Assembly: GCA_965652025.1 (NCBI GenBank)
Contig: CBFGTM010000069.1
Location: forward strand, 1 to 15,223
Direction: 5' to 3'
Length of the DNA: 15,223 nt
Source of the DNA: CAVVWJ01 sp965652025
Lineage (GTDB): Bacteria; Gemmatimonadota; Gemmatimonadetes; Gemmatimonadales; GWC2-71-9
Shown: piece by piece, positions 1-7,342 of the stretch
How positions within the stretch are numbered: the first letter of the stretch is position 1
How the letters are laid out: every line of letters starts with the position of its first letter
The notes under the pieces: model-generated
What the model saw: the letters and a program-made list of their open reading frames with translations, nothing else
What the model was told of the DNA's origin: nothing
The model's database searches: none
Position numbers and translations under genes: made by a program

Positions 1-1135
1 GTGGAGCCGGCGGTTCCACCTTCCTATATGGAAGCAGGGCCGCCCAGGCCGCCCCGCCGATGGCAGCGGAGAGCGCCAAAGCCAGGAAACAGCGCTGGAC
101 GATCTTCCTTTTCCGAGACTTGGTGCCGGTGCGCGGTCCGGGCTTGGTCCCCGGTCTCACCGGTGTGCTCACCACTGTACGGGGGCCGGTCCGCTCTCCG
201 CTCACCGCCGCAGCGAACTCCTCCATGGTGGGAAAGCGACGTTCTGGCTCCTTGGATAGCGCCCTATCCAGCGCGGCGCACAGGTCGGCCGGGGCGTCCG
301 GGCGGGCTTCGAAGATCCGGGGCGGCTGCTCGAATACGTGCTTGTACAGAATGCTGTGAGACGAGCCGTCAAACGGCTGTTTGCCGGTGAGCAGGTGATG
401 ACCCACCACACCCAGCGAGTATTGATCGGCCCGGCCATCCACTTCCAGTCCCTTGGCCTGCTCCGGTGCCATGTAGTGCGGCGTGCCGATGATGTTGCCC
501 GTGCCGGTAAGCCCTGAGCCGCCCTCCAATGCCTTGGAGATGCCGAAGTCAGTGAGAACGACCCGTCCGTCGGCCTCGAGCATGATATTGGCCGGCTTCA
601 CATCGCGATGCACGATGCCCCGCTTGTGGGCGTGCCCCAGTGCCAGCGCGGCTTCCCGGAGAATCCGGCGGGCAGTCTCGAACGAGACCGGCCCGCTATC
701 GATCAGTTGATCGAGGGAGTTCCCGGTGACGTACTTCATCACGAAATACACCAGACCCGCTTCGCTCTCCACCCGATAGATCGGGATGATGTTGGCGTGG
801 TCCAGCTTGGCTGCGGTCTTGGCCTCTTGCTGGAATCGGGGGATGAGCTTCGGGTCGTGGGAGAGCTCCGGAGGTAGCACCTTGATTGCCACCTGCCGCT
901 CCAGGGCCAGGTCCTGGGCCAGAAAAACGACGGCCATGCCCCCCCGCCCCAGCAGCTTGGTGATCTCGTAGCGACCCTCCAGCGTGGCCGCGAGTCGCTT
1001 TCTCAGCTCCTCAGTCGGCTCCGGCGCACAGACGTGCTCGCTCTCGCCGGAGGGCATACCGCAGTTCGAGCAGTAGCGGCCGTCGACCGGAAGCGGGGTG
1101 TGGCAGCGGGCGCACTGGTTCACTGGCTTGTTCAC
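1..1135 (-). CDS. Zinc-ribbon Ser/Thr protein kinase 1 (partial, runs off left edge)
   Basis: Membrane-anchored eukaryotic-type Ser/Thr kinase; 378 codons are visible and the C-terminus lies outside the window. A zinc ribbon (C8xxC11, C22xxC25) is followed by the kinase domain: glycine loop GRGGMAVV from residue 63, VAIK lysine 85, HRD catalytic loop 176-178 with KPAN, DFG 196-198, and APE 223-225 preceded by a Thr-rich activation loop. A basic stretch and one hydrophobic segment (about 349-368) follow. The paralogue at 2896-4227 continues into a PEGA domain, so one is expected here too, but it is not visible. The GTG at 1135 is chosen because it overlaps the upstream lipoprotein stop as GTGA and has GGAG six nt upstream; the zinc ribbon starts just after it. 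The overlap implies translational coupling to the lipoprotein. All catalytic residues are present, so it is predicted active. The kinase family is certain; its substrates are unknown. Confidence 0.94.
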   Translation of the reverse strand, partial: MNKPVNQCARCHTPLPVDGRYCSNCGMPSGESEHVCAPEPTEELRKRLAATLEGRYEITKLLGRGGMAVVFLAQDLALERQVAIKVLPPELSHDPKLIPRFQQEAKTAAKLDHANIIPIYRVESEAGLVYFVMKYVTGNSLDQLIDSGPVSFETARRILREAALALGHAHKRGIVHRDVKPANIMLEADGRVVLTDFGISKALEGGSGLTGTGNIIGTPHYMAPEQAKGLEVDGRADQYSLGVVGHHLLTGKQPFDGSSHSILYKHVFEQPPRIFEARPDAPADLCAALDRALSKEPERRFPTMEEFAAAVSGERTGPRTVVSTPVRPGTKPGPRTGTKSRKRKIVQRCFLALALSAAIGGAAWAALLPYRKVEPPAP

Positions 1136-2706
1136 GGACGACTCCGGCCGGCGCTGCGGGACATGGAAGGACTCAGCGAGACCTGGAACCCGGCCGGCAG
1201 GGCGCAGGTAGTGCCGACCGCCGCGCAGAGCGAGTAGTTGATCGCCCGCCCAGCGAAGTCTGTCACCACCGCGTAGTACTCCCCTGGGTCGAGCAGTACG
1301 GTTAACGATTCGCTGGAACCCTTGGTACGAGCAGATCCGCGGACGTCGAGCGGTGCACCCGCAACCGGGATGCCCAGTAGGTAGAGGTCGATGTCCCCGG
1401 CTCCCGATGCGCTCGCACCCACCCGAGGAGCCGTCTTGAGAGTGACTATCTGAGGGAGCGACCCTGGCACCTGGAACCGGATCCAGTCCACATCATGCGG
1501 GTTGTCGATGGTCAGCGCTTCCGAGTATGGAGTCGCGAGATCGATCCGAGTCGCGGGATCGGCGAAGTTGCGGTCGGCAAACTCGCAGTTGTCGTTCTCC
1601 TCCAATCGATCGGGACCGATGGCGGGATCGCTGGTGACATAGCCATCCAACACCGCGATGCCGTATCGCCCGGAAAGGACAAAGAGCGAGACCATGTCCA
1701 TGGACCCTGGTGGCAGGTTGCGCAGGGCCACGACCAGCGAATCGGAGGGCTGCTGCTCGACCTTGAATGCGTGGTCCTTGCAGTAGTACAGGCCCGATCC
1801 AATGGTCCAGCCTGGCGCGGCGACGGAATCGGCGTTGGTCACGGTCGATCCCAGGAAGGAGAAGTGACTGCTCTTGAGCCCCGGGGCGACGAAGATGAAG
1901 GTCATGTCGCTGCCGGCCGTGGTGCCGGTGAAGCGGTACCAGTCAACGCCGAGGGTGTCGTCTCTGCTCCGGCTTTCGAATGCCAATGCCGGGTTGTAGT
2001 AGCGGATGGCCGGCAGGGTGGGAAAAGGACCGGCGCTCAGGTCAATGATGTGGGGCGAGCTTTGGTTGGGCTCATGCAGGTCCTGCTCGACCACGGTGAT
2101 GGAATCCGGGGCCACCACGATCTGATTCGGGTTCAGCACGACCACCTTTCCACTTGTTGCTGGTGGAGGCACCCAGAAGCTGAACTGACCCACCCCGCCG
2201 ACCCCTGTGGTGATCGAGAAGGTGTCGGGCACCAGCGCAGCTCCATGGAGCGTCGCCAGGAAGAGCGAGTTCACCCCGACCCCATACATGGTCACCTTCT
2301 CGCCGTAATGGACCACCGCGGGTCGAACGCTGTCGATCTCGAGCGGATCGGAAACTCGTAGCGAAAAGGCTGCGGGCGTGGAGCCCTCAAAGCCGGTAGC
2401 GACCGCCCTGATCTCGACGAGTCCCGAGTTCACACCGGTTGCGATGCTGGTGTTGTTGTCTTTGGCGGTCAGACTGGCCAAGGTCGGGTCGTCGCTCGAC
2501 CAGACCAGCTCGGCATTCCGAACCTCCACTGAATCTCCGGCGGAAGAACGGGCCCATACTCTGGCGGAGAGCTCGATCTGATCACCCCGCAGAACCACCG
2601 GACTGGGCGAGGAGATGGTTACGTAGGCCTGGTCCACCGCCTCCGTTGCATCGGAGCACCCGGACAGTCCCAGAGCTATAGCCAAACACAGAACCCGTGA
2701 ATCCAT
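1132..2706 (-). CDS. Lipoprotein with Ig-like, IPT/TIG-like and two PPC-like domains
   Basis: Predicted exported lipoprotein of 524 aa. A short signal peptide ends in the lipobox LSGC (Cys17). Then come a bacterial Ig-like domain (about 25-118; V-x-L-R-G-D and W-S-S-D-D signatures), an IPT/TIG-like domain (about 121-206, beginning DPLEIDSVRP), and two PPC (pre-peptidase C-terminal)-like beta domains (about 208-345 and 366-495). Each PPC-like domain is introduced by a D-x-x-E-x-N motif (DLHEPNQ, DRLEENDN) and carries the D-W-x-R-F core (DWYRF, DWIRF). No catalytic domain is visible, so an adhesive or ligand-binding role is inferred. An in-frame ATG at 2766 would bury the signal peptide 20 residues inside the protein; the ATG at 2706 has GGAGAG just upstream and gives a proper lipoprotein signal, so it is preferred. 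Its stop overlaps the start of kinase 1, suggesting the lipoprotein and kinase are made together. Confidence 0.87.
   Translation of the reverse strand: MDSRVLCLAIALGLSGCSDATEAVDQAYVTISSPSPVVLRGDQIELSARVWARSSAGDSVEVRNAELVWSSDDPTLASLTAKDNNTSIATGVNSGLVEIRAVATGFEGSTPAAFSLRVSDPLEIDSVRPAVVHYGEKVTMYGVGVNSLFLATLHGAALVPDTFSITTGVGGVGQFSFWVPPPATSGKVVVLNPNQIVVAPDSITVVEQDLHEPNQSSPHIIDLSAGPFPTLPAIRYYNPALAFESRSRDDTLGVDWYRFTGTTAGSDMTFIFVAPGLKSSHFSFLGSTVTNADSVAAPGWTIGSGLYYCKDHAFKVEQQPSDSLVVALRNLPPGSMDMVSLFVLSGRYGIAVLDGYVTSDPAIGPDRLEENDNCEFADRNFADPATRIDLATPYSEALTIDNPHDVDWIRFQVPGSLPQIVTLKTAPRVGASASGAGDIDLYLLGIPVAGAPLDVRGSARTKGSSESLTVLLDPGEYYAVVTDFAGRAINYSLCAAVGTTCALPAGFQVSLSPSMSRSAGRSRP
1142..1145 (-). promoter_or_regulatory. 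Shine-Dalgarno GGAG for kinase 1
   Basis: GGAG six nt upstream of the GTG at 1135, inside the last codons of the lipoprotein gene. It supports this GTG over the in-frame GTG four codons later. Confidence 0.6.
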
Positions 2707-2748
2707 TGCTCTCCAGGCCCTGGATGAGATGAGCCATGACAGACACCC

Positions 2749-2780
2749 TCTGGTAAATCCCGGCACTTCTGGCGGACTCC
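2749..2780 (-). repeat. Conserved 32-bp leader block, copy B
   Basis: A non-coding block ahead of the lipoprotein gene that matches 4250-4281 at 29 of 32 positions. On the minus strand it reads GGAGTCCGCCAGA, a variable dinucleotide (AG here, GA in copy A), TGCCGGGA, one variable base, then TTACCAGA. CCAGA occurs twice, 19 bp apart. It lies 42 nt ahead of the chosen ATG. It could be a protein-binding site, an RNA leader element or a small dispersed repeat; the sequence does not decide between these. Confidence 0.7.
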
Positions 2781-2817
2781 ACGAACGGAGCGGCCGGACC
2801 GGCTGGGAGGATTACCC

Positions 2818-2843
2818 GAGATGTCGATTTTGAAAGGAGTTAG
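2818..2843 (-). promoter_or_regulatory. Candidate promoter for the lipoprotein-kinase 1 unit
   Basis: CTAAC (2843-2839) and ATCTC (2822-2818) are separated by 16 bp. The same two pentamers with the same spacing occur ahead of kinase 2. This geometry resembles an alternative-sigma (ECF-like) -35/-10 pair, but no known consensus is matched closely; the call rests on conservation between the two copies. Confidence 0.35.
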
Positions 2844-2895
2844 ACCGCTTTTTACGGAAGGGTTGGCAAGGCCCGTGCCCCGGAGCAGGGGGGAC

Positions 2896-4227
2896 TCAGC
2901 GCCGTCTTTGAAGTCGCAGTTCGTACTGCCGGCTGACCGGCCGGGTGCCCTTGATGACGACGGTCTCGGCGACTGTGCGGTAGCCCTTCTGCTCCAGCCG
3001 GAGCCGGTAGGTACCCGGTGTGAGTCGGCGGCTGTGCGGGGTCCTCCCAACCCTGACGCCGTCGATGTAGAGAGCGCCTGAAGGAATCGAGCGCACGCTG
3101 AGGGTGGCTCGCTGGATCACCTTCTGCGCCACCGCGGGAGGAGCGCTTGGGCGACTGGCGAGGCTCTCCAGCCGGGGGATTCCGATCAGCACTGCCGCAA
3201 CCAGCGCGATCAGCGTACCTACGACTACCAGCACTCCCGAGCCGTGAGATCCGTCCGGATTCGCTTGCGCCGGCGGAACGGTCGGCGTTCCCGCGACCAT
3301 GGTAGTGGTAGCCGACGATTTGGCGGAGCGCTCTCCGCTCACCGCGGCGGCAAACTCCTCCATGTTGCGGAACCGGGAGCGAGGCGGCTTGGCCAGAGCC
3401 CGCTCCAGAGCGAGTCGGAGGTCAGGTGGTGTATCGCGGCGGCGGTCGAGCAGCGAGGGCGGCGATTCATGGACCTGCTGGTAGAGGATGCTGTGGGGAT
3501 CGCCTTCGAATGGGAGCTTGCCGGTGAGGGCGCGGTAACCCACGATGGCCAGGGAATACTGATCGGCGCGTCCATCGACCTCCTGGCCCTTGGCCTGCTC
3601 CGGCGCCATATAGGCGGGCGTCCCGATGATGGTCCCGGTGCCCGTGATCTGGGTGGTCCCCTCCAGCGCCTTGGAGATGCCGAAGTCGGTGAGCACCACC
3701 CGGCCCTCCGGGTCCAACATGATATTGGCCGGCTTCACATCGCGGTGAACCACTTGGCGGCGGTGTGCATGCCCGAGCGCGAGAGCGGCCTCCCGGAGGA
3801 TGTGGCGGACCTGGTCGACCGGGAGCCGTCCCCGATCCAGGACCTCCTCCAGCGACCGCCCGGGCACGTACTTCATCACGATGTACACCAGTCCCGCCTC
3901 GTTCTCGACTCGGTGAATCGGAATGATGCTGGGATGGTCCAACCTCGCCGCGGTCTTGGCCTCACGCTGGAATCGAGTGATCAGCTGGCCGTCGCGAGTC
4001 ATGTCCGGCGGCAGCACCTTGATGGCCACCTGACGCTCCAGCACCAGGTCCTCTGCCAGGAAAACAGCCGCCATGCCTCCCCGGCCCAACAGGCGGATGA
4101 TCTCGTAGCGCCCTTTCAGGGCGCGGGTGAGCCGTTCCCGCAGCTCGTGGGTGTAGTCAGGTGGGCAGTTCGCGCAGTGCAGATCGTCCACCGGGATCGG
4201 CGTGTGACACCTGGGACAGCTGCTCAC
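2896..4227 (-). CDS. Zinc-ribbon Ser/Thr protein kinase 2 with PEGA domain
   Basis: Complete 443-aa transmembrane Ser/Thr kinase. In order: zinc ribbon (C4xxC7, C18xxC21), kinase domain with glycine loop GRGGMAAV (48-55), VAIK lysine 70, HRD 161-163, DFG 181-183 and APE 208-210, a Thr-rich juxtamembrane linker, one membrane helix (about 331-350), and a C-terminal PEGA domain (about 374-440; IPSGALYIDGVRVGRTP then LTPGTYRLRLEQKGY). PEGA domains in this family lie on the outer side of the membrane and probably contact envelope ligands. The reading frame stays open to an ATG at 4422, but that start would overlap the preceding gene and add 65 residues of non-kinase sequence. The GTG at 4227 has GGAG five nt upstream and begins just before the zinc ribbon, as in kinase 1. 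The two kinases are close paralogues over ribbon and catalytic domain. Predicted catalytically active; substrates unknown. Confidence 0.94.
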   Translation of the reverse strand: MSSCPRCHTPIPVDDLHCANCPPDYTHELRERLTRALKGRYEIIRLLGRGGMAAVFLAEDLVLERQVAIKVLPPDMTRDGQLITRFQREAKTAARLDHPSIIPIHRVENEAGLVYIVMKYVPGRSLEEVLDRGRLPVDQVRHILREAALALGHAHRRQVVHRDVKPANIMLDPEGRVVLTDFGISKALEGTTQITGTGTIIGTPAYMAPEQAKGQEVDGRADQYSLAIVGYRALTGKLPFEGDPHSILYQQVHESPPSLLDRRRDTPPDLRLALERALAKPPRSRFRNMEEFAAAVSGERSAKSSATTTMVAGTPTVPPAQANPDGSHGSGVLVVVGTLIALVAAVLIGIPRLESLASRPSAPPAVAQKVIQRATLSVRSIPSGALYIDGVRVGRTPHSRRLTPGTYRLRLEQKGYRTVAETVVIKGTRPVSRQYELRLQRRR

Positions 4228-4232
4228 CAGTG

Positions 4233-4236
4233 CTCC
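4233..4236 (-). promoter_or_regulatory. Shine-Dalgarno GGAG that decides the kinase 2 start
   Basis: GGAG five nt upstream of the GTG at 4227. It is the main reason to reject the upstream in-frame ATG at 4422. Confidence 0.6.
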
Positions 4237-4249
4237 GGTCGCGGGGAGG

Positions 4250-4281
4250 TCTGGTAATTCCCGGCATCTCTGGCGGACTCC
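4250..4281 (-). repeat. Conserved 32-bp leader block, copy A
   Basis: Matches 2749-2780 at 29 of 32 positions. It ends 22 nt before the kinase 2 GTG. Weaker colinear similarity continues upstream (GGCCGCT, ATCTC, CTAAC, GCCTTGCC) to about 4380, so the whole leader is homologous to copy B, not just this block. Confidence 0.7.
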
Positions 4282-4318
4282 CGCAGCCGAGTAGCGGCCT
4301 CGGTCGGAGTCTTTGTCA

Positions 4319-4344
4319 GAGATCGAGCAATTACGAGGGGTTAG
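4319..4344 (-). promoter_or_regulatory. Candidate promoter for kinase 2
   Basis: CTAAC (4344-4340), a 16-bp spacer and ATCTC (4323-4319), the same pair and spacing as at 2818-2843. The downstream leader to the GTG would be roughly 85 nt. Supported only by conservation between the two copies. Confidence 0.35.
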
Positions 4345-4384
4345 GAGCTTCGGCGGGTCCGCGCGGCAAGGCTTATGCCCGGGT

Positions 4385-6265
4385 TTACTGGTTGACTCGC
4401 TCGAGGTAGACCGCACCACCACCGACGTTGCCGATCACGAGGTCCAGATCTCCGTCGCGATCGAAATCACCGGCGGCTGGTGCTGCCAGTGCGGGCACCG
4501 ACGGCAGGGTAATGCTGTCCCGGACGAAGCGGGGGACGTTTCGGGTACCCTGATTCTGATAGACTGTGAGGCCCTCCTGCTCGGAGCCGACCAACAGATC
4601 GAGATCCCCGTCGGCATCCAAGTCGGCCAGGAGCGGAGCACTCCGGCGGCCGGCTTTGAGTCCGCCATATTCATCGCTCACTAGCGTGAATCGGGGGCGG
4701 TTGCGAGTGCCGGTGTTCTGGTAATAGTTGAGCCAGCCCGACGACTCTCCCACCAGCAGGTCGAGATCACCGTCGGCGTCGAGGTCACCGAGCGCAGGGA
4801 CCGTGTTGCTGCCCCGCGTGATCGTCACGATGGCGGTATCCACTGCGGCAGGACCATTCCCGCTGAGTCGGTACCACGCCAGTCGGGGACCCCATTGGCC
4901 GAGTAGAAGATCGGGCCGCCCATCACCGTCCAGGTCACCAATACTGGGGGCGTAGTGATAACGAGCCGGGAGGGCCAGCGGCTTGCGCATGCGAAACGCC
5001 GGTTGCCCGACCGAGCCGATGTTCTCCAACAGGTAGACCCGCGAGGACTTCGGATCGGCCGGATCGAGCTTGTTCCCCATCAGCAAATCCAGGTCCCCGT
5101 CACGGTCTAGGTCTGCTGCAGCGGGTATTGTTTCACTGCCGAGGTCGAGGACCGGGAGAAGGTGCCTGCTACGGAGCGACCAACGGCCTTTCGAGTCGCG
5201 CTGCAGATAGTAGAGGTTGTCGGCCGAGGTGCGGAGCGGGTTGTAGGCACCTCCCAGCACGCCGAGGACCAGCTCCATTTCATCCGGACCGATCCGGCCA
5301 AAGGTGGGCGCGTTGTACCCCGATGTAAGAATCGGATCGCCGACCGGAAATTGGACCGGTTGACCTTTGAAGTTGGGCGAGTGGCAATTCCCCTTGTTGT
5401 CGATCAGCAACAGACCAGGCTCGAAGAAGTCCCCCCAGAACAGATCGAGATCGCCATCGGAGTCGTGGTCGGTCAGGGCCATGGTATTGGCGCCATGCAT
5501 GCTGGGGCCCGGTTGAAATGCCCCGGGCATCATCTGACCCGGAGTTGCCTGCTGTCCGATGATCCGGATTCCTTCGAACTCGTTGGCCACCAGGCGAAAT
5601 GCTGGAGCACCCCTGGCTTCCCCGGGCTCGGCTTCGTAGCGGGCCACGGTTCCATCGAGTCGCCCAATGAGCAGATCCGCACGCCGGTTGCAGTCCAGGT
5701 CACCGAGCTGGGGAATATTTTGCCGGTCGGAGAAGATCGGCCGGCCTTCGGTGTCGCGGAGGGTGTCCGCAGCCAAGGTGAACGTCTCGGTTCCGCGCTG
5801 GCTGTCGTTCCGGTAGTACTTGAGGTAGCTGTATGGCTGCTCGGCCAGCAGGTCGAGGTCCCCGTCCTGGTCCACGTCGGCAAAGCGGAACCACTCGCCT
5901 ACATCCAGGCCGCCATAGCGCGAAGTTCGGAAGCCAAACCGGGGCACTCCCTCCCGCTCACCCAACCGCTCGAACAGGGCAACGCTGCCGGTCACCTCCT
6001 GCAGGAACAGATCGAGATCACCATCGCCGTCTGCATCCACCAGCTGGGGACGAGGAGTATTGAATCCACCCAGAAAGGCGAGCTCCAGTGGCTGGCCGGC
6101 AGAGTCGCTGACCGGGAACGGCAGGATGGATCGTTGGTAGAGCGTGCCCTCGGTGGAGCGAAGGGTCGGAGGAGTCGGAGCTGGCGGTCGGCCAGCACTC
6201 CGAGCACAGCCGAGGAGCACGATCCAGGCGAGGAGCTGACTGGGTCGCGGTCCCGTCAGTGGCAC
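4385..6265 (-). CDS. FG-GAP/VCBS-repeat lipoprotein
   Basis: Predicted lipid-anchored surface beta-propeller of 626 aa. The signal peptide ends in the lipobox LLGC (Cys20), followed by a Pro-rich spacer. At least nine FG-GAP/VCBS repeats follow, most with the calcium-loop pattern D-x-D-x-D-G-D-x-D-L: at about 76, 129, 188, 265, 384, 443, 492, 547 and 599. The third (LGDLDCNRRADLLIG) has lost most loop acids, and a further degenerate repeat lies near 321-338. Such repeats fold as Ca-stabilised propellers used in adhesion or ligand binding; no enzyme domain is seen. The GTG at 6265 is the only start that gives a signal peptide; the open frame upstream is arginine-rich shadow of the neighbouring gene. 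It overlaps the preceding propeller gene by 10 nt and lacks a clear Shine-Dalgarno, so coupled translation is likely. Confidence 0.88.
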   Translation of the reverse strand: MPLTGPRPSQLLAWIVLLGCARSAGRPPAPTPPTLRSTEGTLYQRSILPFPVSDSAGQPLELAFLGGFNTPRPQLVDADGDGDLDLFLQEVTGSVALFERLGEREGVPRFGFRTSRYGGLDVGEWFRFADVDQDGDLDLLAEQPYSYLKYYRNDSQRGTETFTLAADTLRDTEGRPIFSDRQNIPQLGDLDCNRRADLLIGRLDGTVARYEAEPGEARGAPAFRLVANEFEGIRIIGQQATPGQMMPGAFQPGPSMHGANTMALTDHDSDGDLDLFWGDFFEPGLLLIDNKGNCHSPNFKGQPVQFPVGDPILTSGYNAPTFGRIGPDEMELVLGVLGGAYNPLRTSADNLYYLQRDSKGRWSLRSRHLLPVLDLGSETIPAAADLDRDGDLDLLMGNKLDPADPKSSRVYLLENIGSVGQPAFRMRKPLALPARYHYAPSIGDLDGDGRPDLLLGQWGPRLAWYRLSGNGPAAVDTAIVTITRGSNTVPALGDLDADGDLDLLVGESSGWLNYYQNTGTRNRPRFTLVSDEYGGLKAGRRSAPLLADLDADGDLDLLVGSEQEGLTVYQNQGTRNVPRFVRDSITLPSVPALAAPAAGDFDRDGDLDLVIGNVGGGAVYLERVNQ

Positions 6266-7338
6266 GGACGCGGTGCTGGAATGGCCTTTCCTAGGGTGAG
6301 AGGCGTACCCATGCCGGCAGCATAGTTGCCGACGGTGATCGTGGCTGCGGGGGTCTGGGTCGCGGCACAGAGAGCAACGAGCGTCCCCTTTCCGGTTGGG
6401 TTTCCTCCCTGGTGCTGGTGCGCTCCGCCCAGCTGATGCCGGTTGCCGATGAAGACGTACTGCCCGTCGGGCGAGAGCGCGATTCCGTGGGGCTGGGCGA
6501 AGGCCTCGTGCTCCACCACCCGCGCGACCTTCCACCCCTGGGTGTCGACCACCGCAACCCGGTTGCCGCCCAGGCAGGTCACGTAGATCCAGCGACCTCC
6601 TCCGGTGAACATCGGTTCGAACGGGCCGTCGGGGAGCGCGACTGTCTTGGAAAGCCGCGGCATCTTTTGGTCGCTGAGGTCGAAGATCATCAGCTCATCA
6701 GTGAGCTCGGCGGTCACCGCGAGCCAGTGGCCATCCGGAGACACCGCGGCCTGAACGAATCCGTGGGCCGGCCCCGGCACCTCGATCAGCTGAACCTCCT
6801 GGTCTTCCGCCCCGACGCTGGCCAGCTGGTTGGTGCCCAGGCTTGCGACGTAGACTCGCCTGCCGTCGGGACTGACGACGATGCCGTGGGGCCGGGGGAA
6901 CAATAGATCGATCTCATCCAGCAGCTTCATATCCGATCGGCGGATGACAGCCATGCGGGGAGGCGGATTGACTGCGCTCATGGAACGGCCCACGAACATC
7001 AAGTCCTGAGTGGGGTCCAGCGTCATCAGGCCCGGCACCTCGAGCTCGGCGCTGGCGAGCAGCTTATTGGACCGGTCGAACTTCACGACCTTCCCCGCCC
7101 CGATCAGGGTCACGTACCAGGCGCTGCCATCGGGCTCGACCTGCACGTGGTGCGGCTTGGCGTTGTCGGCAAATCCGTAGCGCCGAAGATCCAGGGTCTC
7201 CAGCAGCTTTCGCGATTTCGCGTCGATGATGGAGATGGTTGCGTCGTCCTGATTGGCGACATAGAGGCGCGCTTGGCCGGCGAGTGGGGTGCCCGCTAAG
7301 AGCAGGCCAACCAGGACCACGAGTGGATTCAGCATCAT
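6256..7338 (-). CDS. Secreted YVTN-type beta-propeller protein
   Basis: 360 aa with an N-terminal signal peptide (hydrophobic 5-20, cleavage probably after LAGQA). Repeating blades carry the YVTN/YncE pattern 'xPHGxxxSPDGxxxYVxxxGxxxxxxxD': LYVANQDDATISIID at 25, KPHHVQVEPDG at 61, RPHGIVVSPDGRRVYVAS at 149, AHGFVQAAVSPDG at 191, WIYVTCLGGNRVAVVD at 250, and QPHGIALSPDGQYVFIG at 282. Members are extracytoplasmic and mostly of unknown function. The repeated His residues (63, 64, 151, 192, 284) and a His-rich stretch at 301-309 could bind metal or cofactor, which is inference. The gene starts 4 nt after the upstream stop with tandem ATGs (7338 or 7335) and a weak ribosome site, so it belongs to the same operon. 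Confidence 0.88.
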   Translation of the reverse strand: MMLNPLVVLVGLLLAGTPLAGQARLYVANQDDATISIIDAKSRKLLETLDLRRYGFADNAKPHHVQVEPDGSAWYVTLIGAGKVVKFDRSNKLLASAELEVPGLMTLDPTQDLMFVGRSMSAVNPPPRMAVIRRSDMKLLDEIDLLFPRPHGIVVSPDGRRVYVASLGTNQLASVGAEDQEVQLIEVPGPAHGFVQAAVSPDGHWLAVTAELTDELMIFDLSDQKMPRLSKTVALPDGPFEPMFTGGGRWIYVTCLGGNRVAVVDTQGWKVARVVEHEAFAQPHGIALSPDGQYVFIGNRHQLGGAHQHQGGNPTGKGTLVALCAATQTPAATITVGNYAAGMGTPLTLGKAIPAPRPCH

Positions 7339-7342
7339 CTGC

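Noticed and set aside
2582..2782. 66-codon frame starting in leader B and overlapping the lipoprotein gene
   Set aside because: Out of frame with a well supported lipoprotein, with no match in leader A beyond the conserved block and no recognisable product.
2875..2895. C-rich/G-rich hairpin just after the kinase 2 stop, considered as a terminator
   Set aside because: The stem is short (CCCC with GGGG), and no T-tract follows on the minus strand.
4228..4422. 65-residue N-terminal extension of kinase 2 from an ATG at 4422
   Set aside because: It would overlap the upstream gene by 38 bp, has no ribosome site, and precedes the zinc ribbon that begins kinase 1 at its second cysteine pair; the GTG at 4227 with GGAG is better.
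5162..6325. 387-codon open frame on the plus strand
   Set aside because: Antisense shadow of the FG-GAP/VCBS lipoprotein, showing repeated EIPV/EIAIGV phrases that are just the reverse complement of the Asp-rich repeats.
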